Source: Bombyx mori (Eukaryota; Arthropoda; Insecta; Lepidoptera; Bombycidae). Taken from it: DNA of 64,000 nucleotides. The DNA is taken from NCBI RefSeq assembly GCF_030269925.1, contig NC_085107.1:14446001-14510000 (forward strand), in the 5' to 3' direction. Both the position numbers and the translations under genes were made by a program. Of this stretch, positions 1 to 10,893 are shown piece by piece (position 1 is the stretch's first letter; each line of letters starts with the position of its first letter). The notes beneath the pieces are model-generated. The model did not search any database. It saw nothing but the letters and a program-made list of their open reading frames with translations, and had not been told where the DNA came from.

Positions 1-1040
1 TCTGGATATTTCTAATATTTTGGTTGCGTATCTCACAAATACTACTGAACTGGCTGCGATTAAACATTTGTGCTGATTGGACAAAAAAAAATGATATCTG
101 TTGTACCTTATATGTGTATACAGATATGTGATGATGGGAACCGAATATAGAAAAGGCAACATTTCTTCATTACACAGATGCATGGATTTGTGGTCCATGT
201 AATCGATAATGCCATAATAAAAAACACAATGGATGAAAATCAGTCTTACTTTGGGTCACGGTTGGCAGAGACTTCAACATCACAGGTCAAAACAAAATAC
301 GAATGGGTGATTTTAAAAACAGTTTGATAAAGATTACACTCAAAATATTCTCTTGGATTATCTTTCTATTTCCATGATGCCATGTTTTACATTATATATT
401 GTCTGGCTCAAACTTTCTTAACACAAAATAGGTTTAGCATAGTAAGTGTGTAATATTGATGTATTGAATATATTTCGATACTTAGTAGATTATATTATTA
501 TTGCTTTATGTGTTTTTGTCAATGTATTTCTTAGAAAAACATTTGGGTTATTATTAGAAATACTACAACACTACTATAAGATCTAAAGTAGTATGAAGTT
601 TTCAATATGGCCTGTTGTACTTAATAAAAAAATTCAATGTTGTGATGGCCTAAACGTTTAGTTTTTACATTATGTAGGTACTCGTAGATATTAAGCCAAA
701 ACCACTGTTTTGTGGTATATTTAAAATCTCCAAAAAGTAGAATATAACCAAGTTTAATCTCAATGTAATCACTTTTAGACATGCCCTTTTTTCTATTTTA
801 TGATAGGATAAGCTATGTAACAGCTACTTATTTATGGAGCTATTTAGAATTGTGTAATAGAATAAATGAATGTGAAAAATAAAATTAATAAATATATTAG
901 GATATTTTAATTTTATCTTAGAACCTTAACATTTTCAATGTCATCATTAACATAGTATAAATTTAAAATGTATTTTTACACTTACCAACCTCTTTGGCCA
1001 AATTAGAATAAGCATTCTTAATAATGTATCTCCTAGTAAT
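1..1040. other. Gene-free AT-rich stretch
   Basis: No coding frame of substance, no RNA gene and no recognised repeat on either strand. The sequence is AT-rich with short A and T runs, typical of insect intergenic or intronic DNA. Confidence 0.6.
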
Positions 1041-1055
1041 GGAGTACCTCTACCT

Positions 1056-1615
1056 ATTCTCCATGTAATGGAGGACAACACGCTAGGTTTTGCATGATGG
1101 TTTTAATCGTGCATGCATAACCGAAAGGCAAGCCTAGCGTGTATGTGATTAAACTGTACAGCTATCGGTGCATGTACATGCAACCGAGCAAATATCAAAA
1201 TTGATATTTTATGTGGCTCGGTTATGTTTGCGCGCGAGCATAACTGAGCATATGTGGTGTCCAGCGAGCTTACCTGCCACAATTCTCAGTTTTTAATTGT
1301 CTGCGACATTAAATTTACCTTCCATTCGTATATAATTGTTCTATTCTGTTGGTGTAAATCACAATTCATTTATCAAATTTATGCAGGAGAACTGCTTTCT
1401 TTTTAAGAACCAGCGTTTAGACTTTTCAGTGCAATCGTTTTTACTTTCTCTGTTCTGCAAAACAAGCTAAGCCAAGTTCAGCTATCACATCATCGTCGTA
1501 CATTGTAGTTTGGTATTGGCGTCCTACAACGTCGTCATGTAGGTAGCTCAACTGAGAGTTAATGGCAAAACTGTGCATGCAAAACCTAGTGTGTATGGCC
1601 TCCATAAGATGGTTT
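1056..1615. mobile_element. MITE-like element with about 40-bp terminal inverted repeats
   Basis: The left end around 1065-1100 and the right end around 1570-1612 are imperfect inverted copies sharing CTAGGTTTTGCATG and a TGGAGG-type outer block. No transposase is encoded between them. The interior is rich in small hairpins, for example the two arms of a GCTCGGTT / AACCGAGC type stem near 1185-1225. This is most simply a non-autonomous DNA transposon. The superfamily is not assigned because the exact ends and target duplication are unclear. Confidence 0.55.
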
Positions 1616-1689
1616 TTTGAATTTGATGAAGATTTCATAGACGTATTTCGTGATTGCGACGTCATTTTGCGACGTTATTTTTCATTGTA

Positions 1690-1975
1690 ACATTGCAATA
1701 GTAAAGGACTTTTTGGCAGGAACGCGAGGAGTGAAGCTGTGTGATTTGTTTTATTTTGTCTATTTAGTGTTCCTTCAGGTTTAAATGTGTAATAACGGTG
1801 GTTTATTAACTGTTTAATCTCTGTGAAAGTGCACAAGTGTGGGAAAATGAAACAAAGCCGCTGGACGTAACTTCTCGGGAACCTCCAAAAAGTCAACTGA
1901 AAAAATCTCAGTAAATGACCACCATTTTACTGAGATTAAATTTCATCCCATATGATCTCATCTCATTTCTGATGA
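1690..1975 (-). repeat. Left arm of a long inverted repeat flanking the LINE
   Basis: Read on the minus strand, this matches 7590-7870 on the plus strand with few differences (shared blocks include GTTACGTCCAGCGGCTT and TAAACCACCGTTATTA). A third copy lies at 19920-20245. The outer side ends near GCCAAAAAGTCCTTTA and the inner side runs into ATGAG-type pentamer repeats. It looks like the terminal repeat of a DNA transposon. I do not recognise the family. Confidence 0.65.
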
Positions 1976-2341
1976 TGATATTAATTTATCCCTAATGGGA
2001 AAGGCAAAGGACTTTAGTCCATACAGCCAGGTCTTGTTTTTGGTAATAATTGGAGAATTTTGGTAGTTTTAAAGGCCGAAGCCACGTCTTCATTTTTCTT
2101 GATCGTAAGGCCGAAGCCATGTCATGTCTTATCGTTATCATATCATATTATTCTCGGTCATAAGGCCTAAGCCACTTCTTCGATGTTTTTAATTGGTCGA
2201 TGTCAAATCCTTAAGCAATAATAGGAGAATCCAAATAAAAATTATCTATATTTCCAGGTGCTTGTTTCAAATCCGATGTTGAGGTAAATCCAAAAGTATG
2301 TCCGTTCAATCCAATTAGACATTCCGGGGAGTACAATCCTT
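1976..2341 (-). repeat. LINE 3' region with degenerate subrepeats
   Basis: This lies downstream of the ORF2 stop on the minus strand. It contains three or four degenerate copies of a unit of about 20 bp (AAGGCCGAAGCCACGTCTT type) at about 2072, 2107 and 2161. A related block (GTCATGTCTTATTTTAAT) sits near 7490 on the other side of the LINE, so part of this may belong to the inverted arm rather than to the LINE 3' UTR. The exact LINE end is not resolved. Confidence 0.45.
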
Positions 2342-5300
2342 TTAAATGTTTTGAACCGTATTAGAAATAAATTCATAAATGATATCATGCATATTATGGT
2401 TCTTAAGCAAGTCTTGAATACAGCGCGGGATATTTTCAGGTCTTCTATAATAGTTTAACAGATTAGATGACAAACAAAGACGTTGGATATGGAATTCAGG
2501 GCATTCGAAGAATATGTGGTCTAAAGTTTGATCGACGTCTGAATTGCAATACGAACAGGAGGGAGACATAATAATGCGCATGCGGTGTAAATGTGAATTA
2601 AATCTGCAATGTCCGAATCTAAGGCGGCAAAGTATTGTGTAAAATCTTCTGCTTTTGTAATTGCTGGATTTACAAAACCATGGCATTCCAATATCTTGGT
2701 TGATTGCAGCATACCAAGTGCCTTTCCTCGCTAAACTTTCTTGCCAAACATCTTTCCAATCCTGATTATGTTTTGACTTTAGAAGTGGTAGTAAATCAGT
2801 GTACGGAATAGCAGCATTGTTAACAGCGCTGCCGCTGTCACTGTCAACAATCGCACGTGCAAGGAAATCCACAAGCTCGTTGCCTGAGACTCCTATATGC
2901 GAGGGTGTCCATATGAATTCTACACTGTAATTTCTTTTAGATAGCATATAAAGTAAGTATCTGATTTCGGTGATAATGTAGCTTGACTTAGCACTGAATT
3001 GATGATTTTGGAGAGCTTTTAGAACACTCATGCTGTCTGTGATGATTAACCAAAATCTTTCAGAACGAACATCAATGAATCTTAATGCAGCAACAATAGC
3101 AAGAGCTTCTGCAGAAAATATGCTCAAATTTTCCTTTAATTTAGTACCTCGTCCAAACTTCAAACTTGGTATATAGAATGCCATTGAAACCCTATCCTCC
3201 TTTTTCGAGCCATCTGTGTAAATGTGATTATAATTGGGATATTGAGATATAAGATTATAGACTTCTTGTCGATCTCTCAGTTTATTGTCTATAACTATGC
3301 TGATGTGATGCATAATACTTTCATAGCTCTTAGTATAGCAAACCCAGTTATCTGATTTAAAGATGTTGTGCTGATTGACCAGATTTATCAAGAAAGGGAG
3401 CTCGTGCAAAAGAAAGGGATAATTGCTTGAGAAAGGGGAATTCACAGGGAAATTATTGTTCAGATAGATAAGTTTGTTAATAAGCGAGTGATTATTTATA
3501 GAAAATAATTTTAGCAAAAATCTCCTTTGTAGATATTGAAACCTTAATAATAGTGGAGGAGTGTTGCATTCAACTTGGAGTGAATTTATGGGAGTTGTTC
3601 TCATTGCCCCAGTAATGAGTCGAAGACTATGATTTTGAATGACATCTAATTTGTGAAGGAGTTGGTTATTTGAAGCAAAACAAAAGAAACTATATTCAAA
3701 GTGGCTACGAACAAGAGATTTGTATAGAGTTAAAAGAATTTTAGGATCAGAGCCCCAGTATGTTCCAGCAAGAGACCTCAAAATATTCAGTGCCTTTATA
3801 GCTCTGTCAGTTACACAATCAACATATTTGCCCCAGGATAAATTGTTAAGAAACAAAACCCCCAAGAACTTAGCTTCAGTTACAGCTGGGAGTTCTGTAT
3901 TATCATAATATAATTTGACCTGAAAAGGCCTTCCTTTACTGAAGACTAATACTTTGGATTTCTCTGTACTTATGTCTAAGGCAAGATAGTTGAAATAGGT
4001 ATGTAAATTTTTTAAACTAGCATTCAATTTAGAAGCTATATTTATAGAGTTGGCATCAGAGTAATATACCACCAAATCATCAGCAAATTGTAAGTTAGTT
4101 ACATTGGGACCTAAAATTAAGTTAAGTTTGTGAATATACAATGTAAAGATTAAAGGACTTAAAATACTGCCTTGACAGGTGCCTTTATAGGAGAAACGTG
4201 GGCCTATAAGCCTGTTACGATATTTGACAAAGACTTTTCTACCATGCAAGAAATCAAATATCCATTGTACGACCTTTACAGGCAGACCAATGGCAAGAAG
4301 CTCAGAAGACAGAATATGATGATTTACATTATTGAAAGCCCCTACAACATCAAAAAATACACTGGCCAAAACATTATTGGATTTGAAGGCTTGGAAGATG
4401 TCCAAATGTAAATGAGCAATACTCTCTCTAGAAGATCTGCCTTTTCTAAAACCAAATTGATTAGAAGGTAATATTTTATTTAATTCTATGAAATGTTCTA
4501 ATCTTTGTTTCAATAATTGTTCAAATATTTTCCCCACACAAGAAGTCAAAGCAATAGGTCTATATGAATTAAAATCAAATTTCTCTTTGTTAGGTTTCAA
4601 TATGGGGACTAAACAATCAATCTTCCAATCGTCTGGAATCAAAGTTTGTTCCCAAAGAAGATTAAAAACATTTAAAAGTACTGATTTGGATTGAGCGGAT
4701 AAGTGCTTTAGCATTTTATATGGAATACCATCTAAGCCAGCTGTTGTGTCTCTTCTAGATGATATTGCTGACATTAATTCGGCAAATGAAAATGGTTCCA
4801 AAAAGTAGCTGTGATTAGGGCAAGACCAATATTGATTGTTGAAGTGGGATGCTGGCTCAACGGTATCTGGAGTGTATTTTTTAAGGAAATGATTAATCCA
4901 ATCATAATTGTTATCAAACTGAGACGAAGGTGAGTAAGTTTTGTTAAATTTACGCATATGTGACCAAATAATTGAAATAGGTGTAGTTCTGTTGAAGGAT
5001 TCACATAATTTGTTCCAACTTAATCTTCTTTCAGCTCTAATTATGTATTTTTTTTTAGCTTGAAGCTTTTTAAAGTTTAGATAATTCTTTTCAGTTGGAT
5101 TTTCTTTGAATTGTAAGTATGCATTTTTACTATCTGTGAGAGCTTTAAAACAGTTTGAATTCCACCAAGGGAGTGGATTTCTTTTTCTTTTTGTGTTTGG
5201 CTTTAAATGAGAATTATTATGACCAGATGAAGAGAAAGGCAAAGAGTCTGATAGAGCCGTGTTTAAACATTTAATAAGATTGTTGTATGCTAAAATAGGA

Positions 5301-6106
5301 TCTTGAGTATTTAAGCATAAAATGGGAGATAACAGATCAACTTTAGAGGAATATAGATCCCAATCAACTAATTTTAAATTACAAGAAGAAGGGAGAGGGT
5401 TACTATCAGGTATGTCTGTAGAATAAGAATTATTATAACTGAGTAGAATTTTTGTTATTACAGGGAGGTGATAGCTGCCTAATGGATCGTCGTGGACTAT
5501 CCAGTCACATTGTAAAGAGATGGAAGGAGAGACTATGGTTAAATCCAAGACACTTGGTCTCCAGATGTGAGAGCCAACTGTAGTCACATGACCATCATTA
5601 AGTAAGACTAAATTGTTATTATGAATGACATCTAAAATGTCCCTGCCTCTGCAATCAGAGGTTTGGCTGCCCCAGACAATATTATGACCATTAAAATCCC
5701 CCGCCAAGAAAATTGGTTCAGGGAGACTTTTGATTAAATAATTCAGTTTGTGTGGTGAGAAAGGAGGGCTGCAATTACCTGGACTGTAAAGGCTTACAAT
5801 AGTTAATTCCTTGCAATTTGAATATTTAATTCTAATAGCTATATTTTGAAGGGAATTATCATAAACGGTATTTACATTAGAGTAAGAGATAGATCTATGT
5901 ACAAGTATGGCTACACCATTGTGAGAGTTTCCTGAGTCTAGTCTTACTACATCGTAATTACGCAATTTAAATTTTCGATGAGGTTTGAGCCAAGTCTCGC
6001 AAATAATGGCCACATGAACATTGTGTTCCAAAAGAAAATTGTTGAAAATATGTTGATTGTGCACTATACTCTGAGCATTCCACTGTACTATATTTAAAGT
6101 ATCCAT
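2342..6106 (-). CDS. Non-LTR retrotransposon ORF2: endonuclease, reverse transcriptase, RNase H
   Basis: A single 1254-residue open frame with no stops. The N-terminal part (about 1-225) is an apurinic-type endonuclease, with an Asn in VQWNAQS, Glu in ICETW, GDFNGHN and a late His in GSYHLPV. The reverse transcriptase has the motif A Asp in FFDVVGAF near 586 and FADD near 675. An RNase H domain follows, with the Asp of YTDGSK near 965, the Glu of SAEALA near 1000, the Asp of ITDSMS near 1023 and WTPSHIGVSGNE near 1085. A Cys/His cluster lies near 1200 (CSYCNSDVDQTLDHIFFEC). This order fits the RNase H-bearing I/R1/LOA group; the exact clade is not resolved. In the element-encoded cycle it nicks the target and copies its own RNA. 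The start codon overlaps the ORF1 stop by one base. Domains are complete, so the copy is young or was recently active. Confidence 0.95.
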   Translation of the reverse strand: MDTLNIVQWNAQSIVHNQHIFNNFLLEHNVHVAIICETWLKPHRKFKLRNYDVVRLDSGNSHNGVAILVHRSISYSNVNTVYDNSLQNIAIRIKYSNCKELTIVSLYSPGNCSPPFSPHKLNYLIKSLPEPIFLAGDFNGHNIVWGSQTSDCRGRDILDVIHNNNLVLLNDGHVTTVGSHIWRPSVLDLTIVSPSISLQCDWIVHDDPLGSYHLPVITKILLSYNNSYSTDIPDSNPLPSSCNLKLVDWDLYSSKVDLLSPILCLNTQDPILAYNNLIKCLNTALSDSLPFSSSGHNNSHLKPNTKRKRNPLPWWNSNCFKALTDSKNAYLQFKENPTEKNYLNFKKLQAKKKYIIRAERRLSWNKLCESFNRTTPISIIWSHMRKFNKTYSPSSQFDNNYDWINHFLKKYTPDTVEPASHFNNQYWSCPNHSYFLEPFSFAELMSAISSRRDTTAGLDGIPYKMLKHLSAQSKSVLLNVFNLLWEQTLIPDDWKIDCLVPILKPNKEKFDFNSYRPIALTSCVGKIFEQLLKQRLEHFIELNKILPSNQFGFRKGRSSRESIAHLHLDIFQAFKSNNVLASVFFDVVGAFNNVNHHILSSELLAIGLPVKVVQWIFDFLHGRKVFVKYRNRLIGPRFSYKGTCQGSILSPLIFTLYIHKLNLILGPNVTNLQFADDLVVYYSDANSINIASKLNASLKNLHTYFNYLALDISTEKSKVLVFSKGRPFQVKLYYDNTELPAVTEAKFLGVLFLNNLSWGKYVDCVTDRAIKALNILRSLAGTYWGSDPKILLTLYKSLVRSHFEYSFFCFASNNQLLHKLDVIQNHSLRLITGAMRTTPINSLQVECNTPPLLLRFQYLQRRFLLKLFSINNHSLINKLIYLNNNFPVNSPFSSNYPFLLHELPFLINLVNQHNIFKSDNWVCYTKSYESIMHHISIVIDNKLRDRQEVYNLISQYPNYNHIYTDGSKKEDRVSMAFYIPSLKFGRGTKLKENLSIFSAEALAIVAALRFIDVRSERFWLIITDSMSVLKALQNHQFSAKSSYIITEIRYLLYMLSKRNYSVEFIWTPSHIGVSGNELVDFLARAIVDSDSGSAVNNAAIPYTDLLPLLKSKHNQDWKDVWQESLARKGTWYAAINQDIGMPWFCKSSNYKSRRFYTILCRLRFGHCRFNSHLHRMRIIMSPSCSYCNSDVDQTLDHIFFECPEFHIQRLCLSSNLLNYYRRPENIPRCIQDLLKNHNMHDIIYEFISNTVQNI

Positions 6107-6108
6107 CA
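6104..6108 (-). promoter_or_regulatory. TGATG stop-start overlap between LINE ORF1 and ORF2
   Basis: On the minus strand the ORF1 stop TGA and the ORF2 start ATG share one A-adjacent base as TGATG. The same kind of overlap (TAATG) in the silkworm telomere LINE SART1 is known to support termination-coupled reinitiation. Reinitiation here is inferred from the arrangement. Confidence 0.7.
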
Positions 6109-7233
6109 GGATATAATTGAAGATTGTTTACTACTATGCTTTTTGAAGGACTCTTTTAGAACATCTTTTATAGTTTCAGAGCAAATTTTTGAATCATTGG
6201 TTCTGTTGAGGGTGATTAATTTAACAAGTGATTCAGTAATGGTTTTAAGAATTAATTCTGAATTAAGTAATGAAAGGAATTGGTCTGTTTTACTATGTGA
6301 AGGAAAATTAGTGCTGTTAAGGGCTTGTGCATAACTTTTATTTTGAAATTTATCTTTATTTAGCTGAATTTTTTCTTTTTTGACAGGGCAAGCAGAAGAT
6401 ATTGAAATGTGGTTGCCTTTACAATGACAACAAGAGGCCTCTTTGGGGTTGACATTGCAAGATTTAAAGTTGTGACCTTCTCCACAGATGGAGCATCTTT
6501 CAGCGTTTTTACAAAATTTAGCAATGTGACCATATCTCAAGCAACGGAGGCACTGTTTTACTGGAGGTATGTACGCACGAACTTCAAATCTCCAACTATT
6601 AAGGTCAACACTCTCTGGTAAGATTGGGCAAGAAAATGTGATAGACACAGTTTTTGTAGGTTCAAATTTTATAGTGCTGTTCTCGGTAGTTCTACGCATG
6701 AAGCGTCTGATCGAGATTATATTTTTTGTGCTGGTCAAGGCGCTATATATCTCCTTGTTTGAAAGGTCTATCGGCACGTGACTTATAACGCCAGTTGTTT
6801 CTGTTGCGGCAGCTGGTATGCTAGCATAGAGTTTGTGGCCATCTAAGAACTTTTTATTACTTAGAGCTGCATTAGCCAAAGCTGGTCTCTCAAATATCAC
6901 TCCAACTTTAGCTTTGTTAATTCTTTTTAATTGTTTTACGCCTTTATTGTAACGCTTGATTGCGTTGGCGAGAGACATCATATCTCTCGAGCCTATTGGT
7001 TTATCTTTATCAATGCTTTCCAGGAATACAATGTATTCAAAATTGCCACCATCTTCAGGATAGAAACGGACATAATCAGGTAATTTAAACGGAATATACT
7101 TAACAGCGTCATCTTCAGAGATAATGGAGTCCGTCTCCGAGTCCCGCACCGCAGCGCTTTCCTCGGAGTCTCCCTCAACATCTTCCTTCTTCTTACGCCT
7201 TTTTTTGCCGCGGGACATCGCGGCAACAACCAC
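6106..7233 (-). CDS. Non-LTR retrotransposon ORF1: Gag-like zinc-knuckle protein
   Basis: 375 residues immediately upstream of ORF2. The N-terminus is highly charged (KKRRKKKEDVE, then an acidic stretch). The middle resembles an RNA-recognition fold, and a C-terminal Cys/His block begins CLRCLRYGHIAKFC, followed by CSICGEGHNFKSC and CCHCKGNH, giving three CCHC-type knuckles. Such proteins coat the element RNA in the ribonucleoprotein used for retrotransposition. The first in-frame ATG, MVVAAMSRGKKRRKK, is used; the second ATG, which begins SRGKKRRKK, is five codons downstream and is also possible. It is intact and pairs with ORF2 as one bicistronic unit. Confidence 0.92.
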   Translation of the reverse strand: MVVAAMSRGKKRRKKKEDVEGDSEESAAVRDSETDSIISEDDAVKYIPFKLPDYVRFYPEDGGNFEYIVFLESIDKDKPIGSRDMMSLANAIKRYNKGVKQLKRINKAKVGVIFERPALANAALSNKKFLDGHKLYASIPAAATETTGVISHVPIDLSNKEIYSALTSTKNIISIRRFMRRTTENSTIKFEPTKTVSITFSCPILPESVDLNSWRFEVRAYIPPVKQCLRCLRYGHIAKFCKNAERCSICGEGHNFKSCNVNPKEASCCHCKGNHISISSACPVKKEKIQLNKDKFQNKSYAQALNSTNFPSHSKTDQFLSLLNSELILKTITESLVKLITLNRTNDSKICSETIKDVLKESFKKHSSKQSSIIS

Positions 7234-7589
7234 ACACCACTTTATGTGTAAATAAAACTTTCAAAAATAACAATTTGTATTATTTTCAATTAAACTTAGG
7301 TATAGATTCAACACCTATCTGATCTATAAAAGATATTTTCAAATTTTAAATTTTAAAAAACACCCTCGCTCTTTTGACGTTTCTCGCGCTTTTTTTCTCA
7401 TCTCATTTCATTTAATTTCACTCCGTATTATTTGTTTTATGAGACTTTTTTTTTTAATTTTTATGACCTGGTAACTAAGACCTTTAAGTCATGTCTTATT
7501 TTAATTTATATTCTTAATTTTTTGGAAAATGATAAGTAATATGAAATGAAATGAAGATGATTAATTTGAGACGTTAATCAACTGAGATG
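7234..7589 (-). other. Putative LINE 5' UTR and inner inverted arm
   Basis: Non-coding sequence upstream of ORF1 in the LINE direction. The part beyond about 7440 contains ATGAAATGAGATG-type pentamer runs and a GTCATGTCTTA block also seen on the other side of the LINE. The boundary between LINE 5' UTR and inverted arm is therefore probably near 7430-7450, but it is not certain. Confidence 0.4.
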
Positions 7590-7875
7590 AAATGAATTGA
7601 AATGAGATGAGATGATATGGGATGAAATATAATTTCAGTAAGATGGTGGTCATTTACTGAGATTTTTTCAGTGGACTTTTTGGAGGATCACGAGAAGTTA
7701 CGTCCAGCGGCTTTGTTTCATTTTCCCACATTTGTGCACTTTCACAGATATGAAACACTTAATAAACCACCGTTATTACACATTTAAACCTGAAGAAACA
7801 CTAAATAGACAAAAATAAAAAAAATCACACAACTTCACTCCTCGCATTCCCGCCAAAAAGTTCACTACATATCGT
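7590..7875 (+). repeat. Right arm of the long inverted repeat flanking the LINE
   Basis: Inverted partner of 1690-1975, same orientation as the third copy at 19920-20245. The outer side is the GCCAAAAAGT block, the inner side the ATGAGATGAGATG run. The two arms with the LINE between them suggest the LINE inserted inside an older DNA transposon, or that the arms belong to a fold-back-like element. Confidence 0.65.
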
Positions 7876-8658
7876 ACCTTCGGTAAGACAAGAGCCGATG
7901 TGCTAAAATTTCTGAAAATGAGTTAAATATGCCAAAGTGCCTTAAAAACTAATTTCTACCTGTAGGAACAAAGATATTCACTAGATTCAGTTTATTTTCG
8001 CCAGATGGCAAAAGTGTCTTTGTACCATTCGTTCGTTTTTTGAATGATATTGGCGCGACAAAATCTTATTGGTCATTTGCGGCATCGCGGCATCGCCCGC
8101 GCGAGTAGTGGTTGTAAACTGGACCATAAGGGTCATTAAGGTAAATATGCCCTTTTTTGTTTTATATTTTGGAAAGACATGGTCACATTTTGTGTACATA
8201 ATATGTCTGATTTGAGAACACGTATTTGACAGAAAAAATAAATGTCTTACGCATTTACAATATAACAGTGCTACCATCCTGTATAATCAGTATTATAAAT
8301 ACTATTCTCAATAAGTTTGTGTATTGTATATGAATATTATCTATGGATATTATTTTATTTAGGAATCTTTGGATGACCCACTTCATTATATTTTACTTTT
8401 TATAATAGTTTTGTTTTATTAAAAGTAAAAACATTGTTTTCAGTTAAATAAAACAAGAGTCCCGGATTAAGATATTTTAACTTTGGACAAAATGATACTT
8501 TGAAATACACTAATATGCAATGTACAATACCTATGTAAAAATTTCCAAAATAGCTTAAAAGTCTCGTCATCCCGCGGAAAAAAGAATGTTTTTGTCAAAA
8601 CACATGGAGTTAATATGTACCTACAACTAACTCTATGTCAAAACAGGATACCTCTGGC
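7876..8658. other. No gene seen
   Basis: AT-rich. A small GC-richer patch near 8085-8105 contains a short direct repeat (GGCATCGCGGCATCGC). The open frames here are short and have no recognisable domain. Confidence 0.5.
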
Positions 8659-8716
8659 CATAGATTATACACTTAATATATTCGAGACTCGAATATATTA
8701 AGTGTATAATCTATGG
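8659..8716. repeat. Near-perfect 58-bp palindrome
   Basis: The left arm begins CCATAGATTATACACTT and the right arm is its reverse complement with one missing base; the centre is TTCGAGACTCGAA. The same arm sequence occurs singly near 20270 and near 51085-51109, where it follows an RTE-like repeat end. The palindrome is therefore probably two inverted ends of that repeat. Confidence 0.8.
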
Positions 8717-10469
8717 ATATGAAAGAAATGCTACGCATGCGTTTATTTAATATTATAAAAGTAATAAATAATGATAATCTGGCCTTTGTTACCTAACAAA
8801 AGATTTAAAGACTGTAGAATGATTGGCATAGAAAAAAGTATACCGATTAGAGAGCCTAACGATTGAGAAGAAACTGTAAAGGAATCCATCATCTAATTTG
8901 GTTATTTGTTCACGCTAAGGAAACGTGTCTAAATCCACTCATGAAAACTATGTTGGTTTTCCTGGACTAGAAGTGTACGGGGCTCTATAGCGTAACATCA
9001 GTCAAACAAAGCTTAACTACAATTCAGTTCAGATTACGCTGACCTAATGGTAAAAATTGCATTTAAAATTTTGTTTTTATGTTCTTATAAATTTCAGTAC
9101 AAAACGAACAAATACGCTGCCACTGTTTTAATGGTCCTACTGAAGAAGTTATGTAATAACAACAGAAAATGGAGAATATCGAATTTATCTCATAAAACTA
9201 GAGAATATTGAATTTATCTGATAAGTGCCTTTGATTAATTATAACATTTCTATTATAGAGCGGAACAAAATGTAATTATTCATAAAGCTTTTGAAAGGCT
9301 CACAAATGCCAATGATTTAAACACATTGATGGTTCAATTCAACTTGCTTTCTCATGTAGGTATACAATGGTGAGTAATCTGTAATTCATATATTTTTTTA
9401 AATATAATTTTTTAATTCAATTTCTTTTCGTGTCAAATTCAAATCATTGTGATGCATATATGTATTTAGTACATGTATATTCATATCAATATATATAGAA
9501 TGAAAAACAGACATTAAACTAGTTTCAAACAGACAAAGATGCTTGATTTGAATGCAAAAATGTGAATCCTAGTTAAAGCCTCTTTCTCAATCATTAACCA
9601 TATCAACTAGCTTTGTGTTTAGTATCCTGTAAAGCACAGCAAAGCAAAGCAGAGCTAAACAATGTAGAAATCATGATTTCATTCTTCTAAAGCGAATATT
9701 TACTTCTTCCCTCTCACTCTAGTGTGTCGCACTCATGTCCAGTGCGAAGTATTTGTAAAATATTTGTGCTTGAGTGAGAAAGCTTGCGGCTCTATTTGCT
9801 CTAACTATATAACAACTATGGCGAACTCTCTATTTGATGATAAATTTTGTAGCATCAGCTTAAAATAAAATTACTTAACACTAAACTTACTAGTACCTCT
9901 AAAATTAACCCTTTTCAAACTTTTATAAATTACACATAAAATTAAATGTAAATGTTATTATATAATATCATTAGCTATACTATAGTAAAATTCTTAGAAT
10001 ATGCTTATAATATTTTCTTCACTCGTTATTTCTAATTATATTTCCTCTTTTCCAAGAAAAAACAACTACTATCTGCATTGTATTTTAAAAATTATAACCT
10101 TTGACAAAGCATGGTAGAAATATACAGGAAATGTGGGTAGATTTAGTGTTAAATCACAAATCATTTACTATTCTTGGCAATACAGGAATTTCCTCTATAA
10201 TTAATAACTTTTTTAATGAAAGTTGTTCTATATACGCATAATCTTTTGTTATGTCATAAATTTAATGGAAGCTTATCCCATATTACCTCTAACAACTTTA
10301 ATATACATCGCATGTTAGTATTATCTAAATCTTGACCCAATTCAGCTAGCCTAATCCTTTTAATTGAAAGCAAATCTAAAATCATTCTAGCTGTTTTAAA
10401 AAGCTAGCCTTCACAAGTTGCCAATCACCTGTTACTGAGTTACTGTAGGGAATGGATGTGTGAGGCTAG
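8717..10469. other. No gene seen
   Basis: Long AT-rich stretch without a supported coding frame, RNA gene or clearly bounded repeat on either strand. Near 9624-9658 there is a short run of degenerate CAAAGCA repeats. Confidence 0.5.
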
Positions 10470-10479
10470 CCTATAGTCC

Positions 10480-10720
10480 TCTCCTGTATACTTAAGTAGT
10501 AAATAAGCAGCTTTCCCATCTGCTTCAAATCACACACTGGCCTCAAACTAGGATTCACTGCACTATGGGAACCAGACTGATATATGTCTTTATATGTGTA
10601 TTAAACACCACCCAGACAATGAGCAAACAATATCATTTATCACAAATGCTTGCCAATAATTATTGTGGGAATCGAACCCACACCCTATCCGTTACTCAAG
10701 ATTGTCAAATTTTACAATAG
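10480..10720 (-). repeat. tRNA-derived lepidopteran SINE fragment
   Basis: On the minus strand a box-B-like GGGTTCGATTCCCAC is followed by a body of the type seen in lepidopteran SINEs, ending near an AGTTTGAGGCCAGTGTGTGA block. Box A is not evident, so the 5' end appears truncated. The identification rests on familiarity with the body and on box B. Confidence 0.5.
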
Positions 10721-10893
10721 GTAGGCTCATTTACTCACCTATTCTTAAATAACTACTTGCATAAAAATTAAAGAAATAGTTATAAGTATGATATAGTTCT
10801 GTTAGATGTTATTTTATTTGTTATCCCCCTTTTTGTTGATAGTCCACATATATTGAAACAAATTAATTTAAATTAAAATAAATTAATTTTGCA

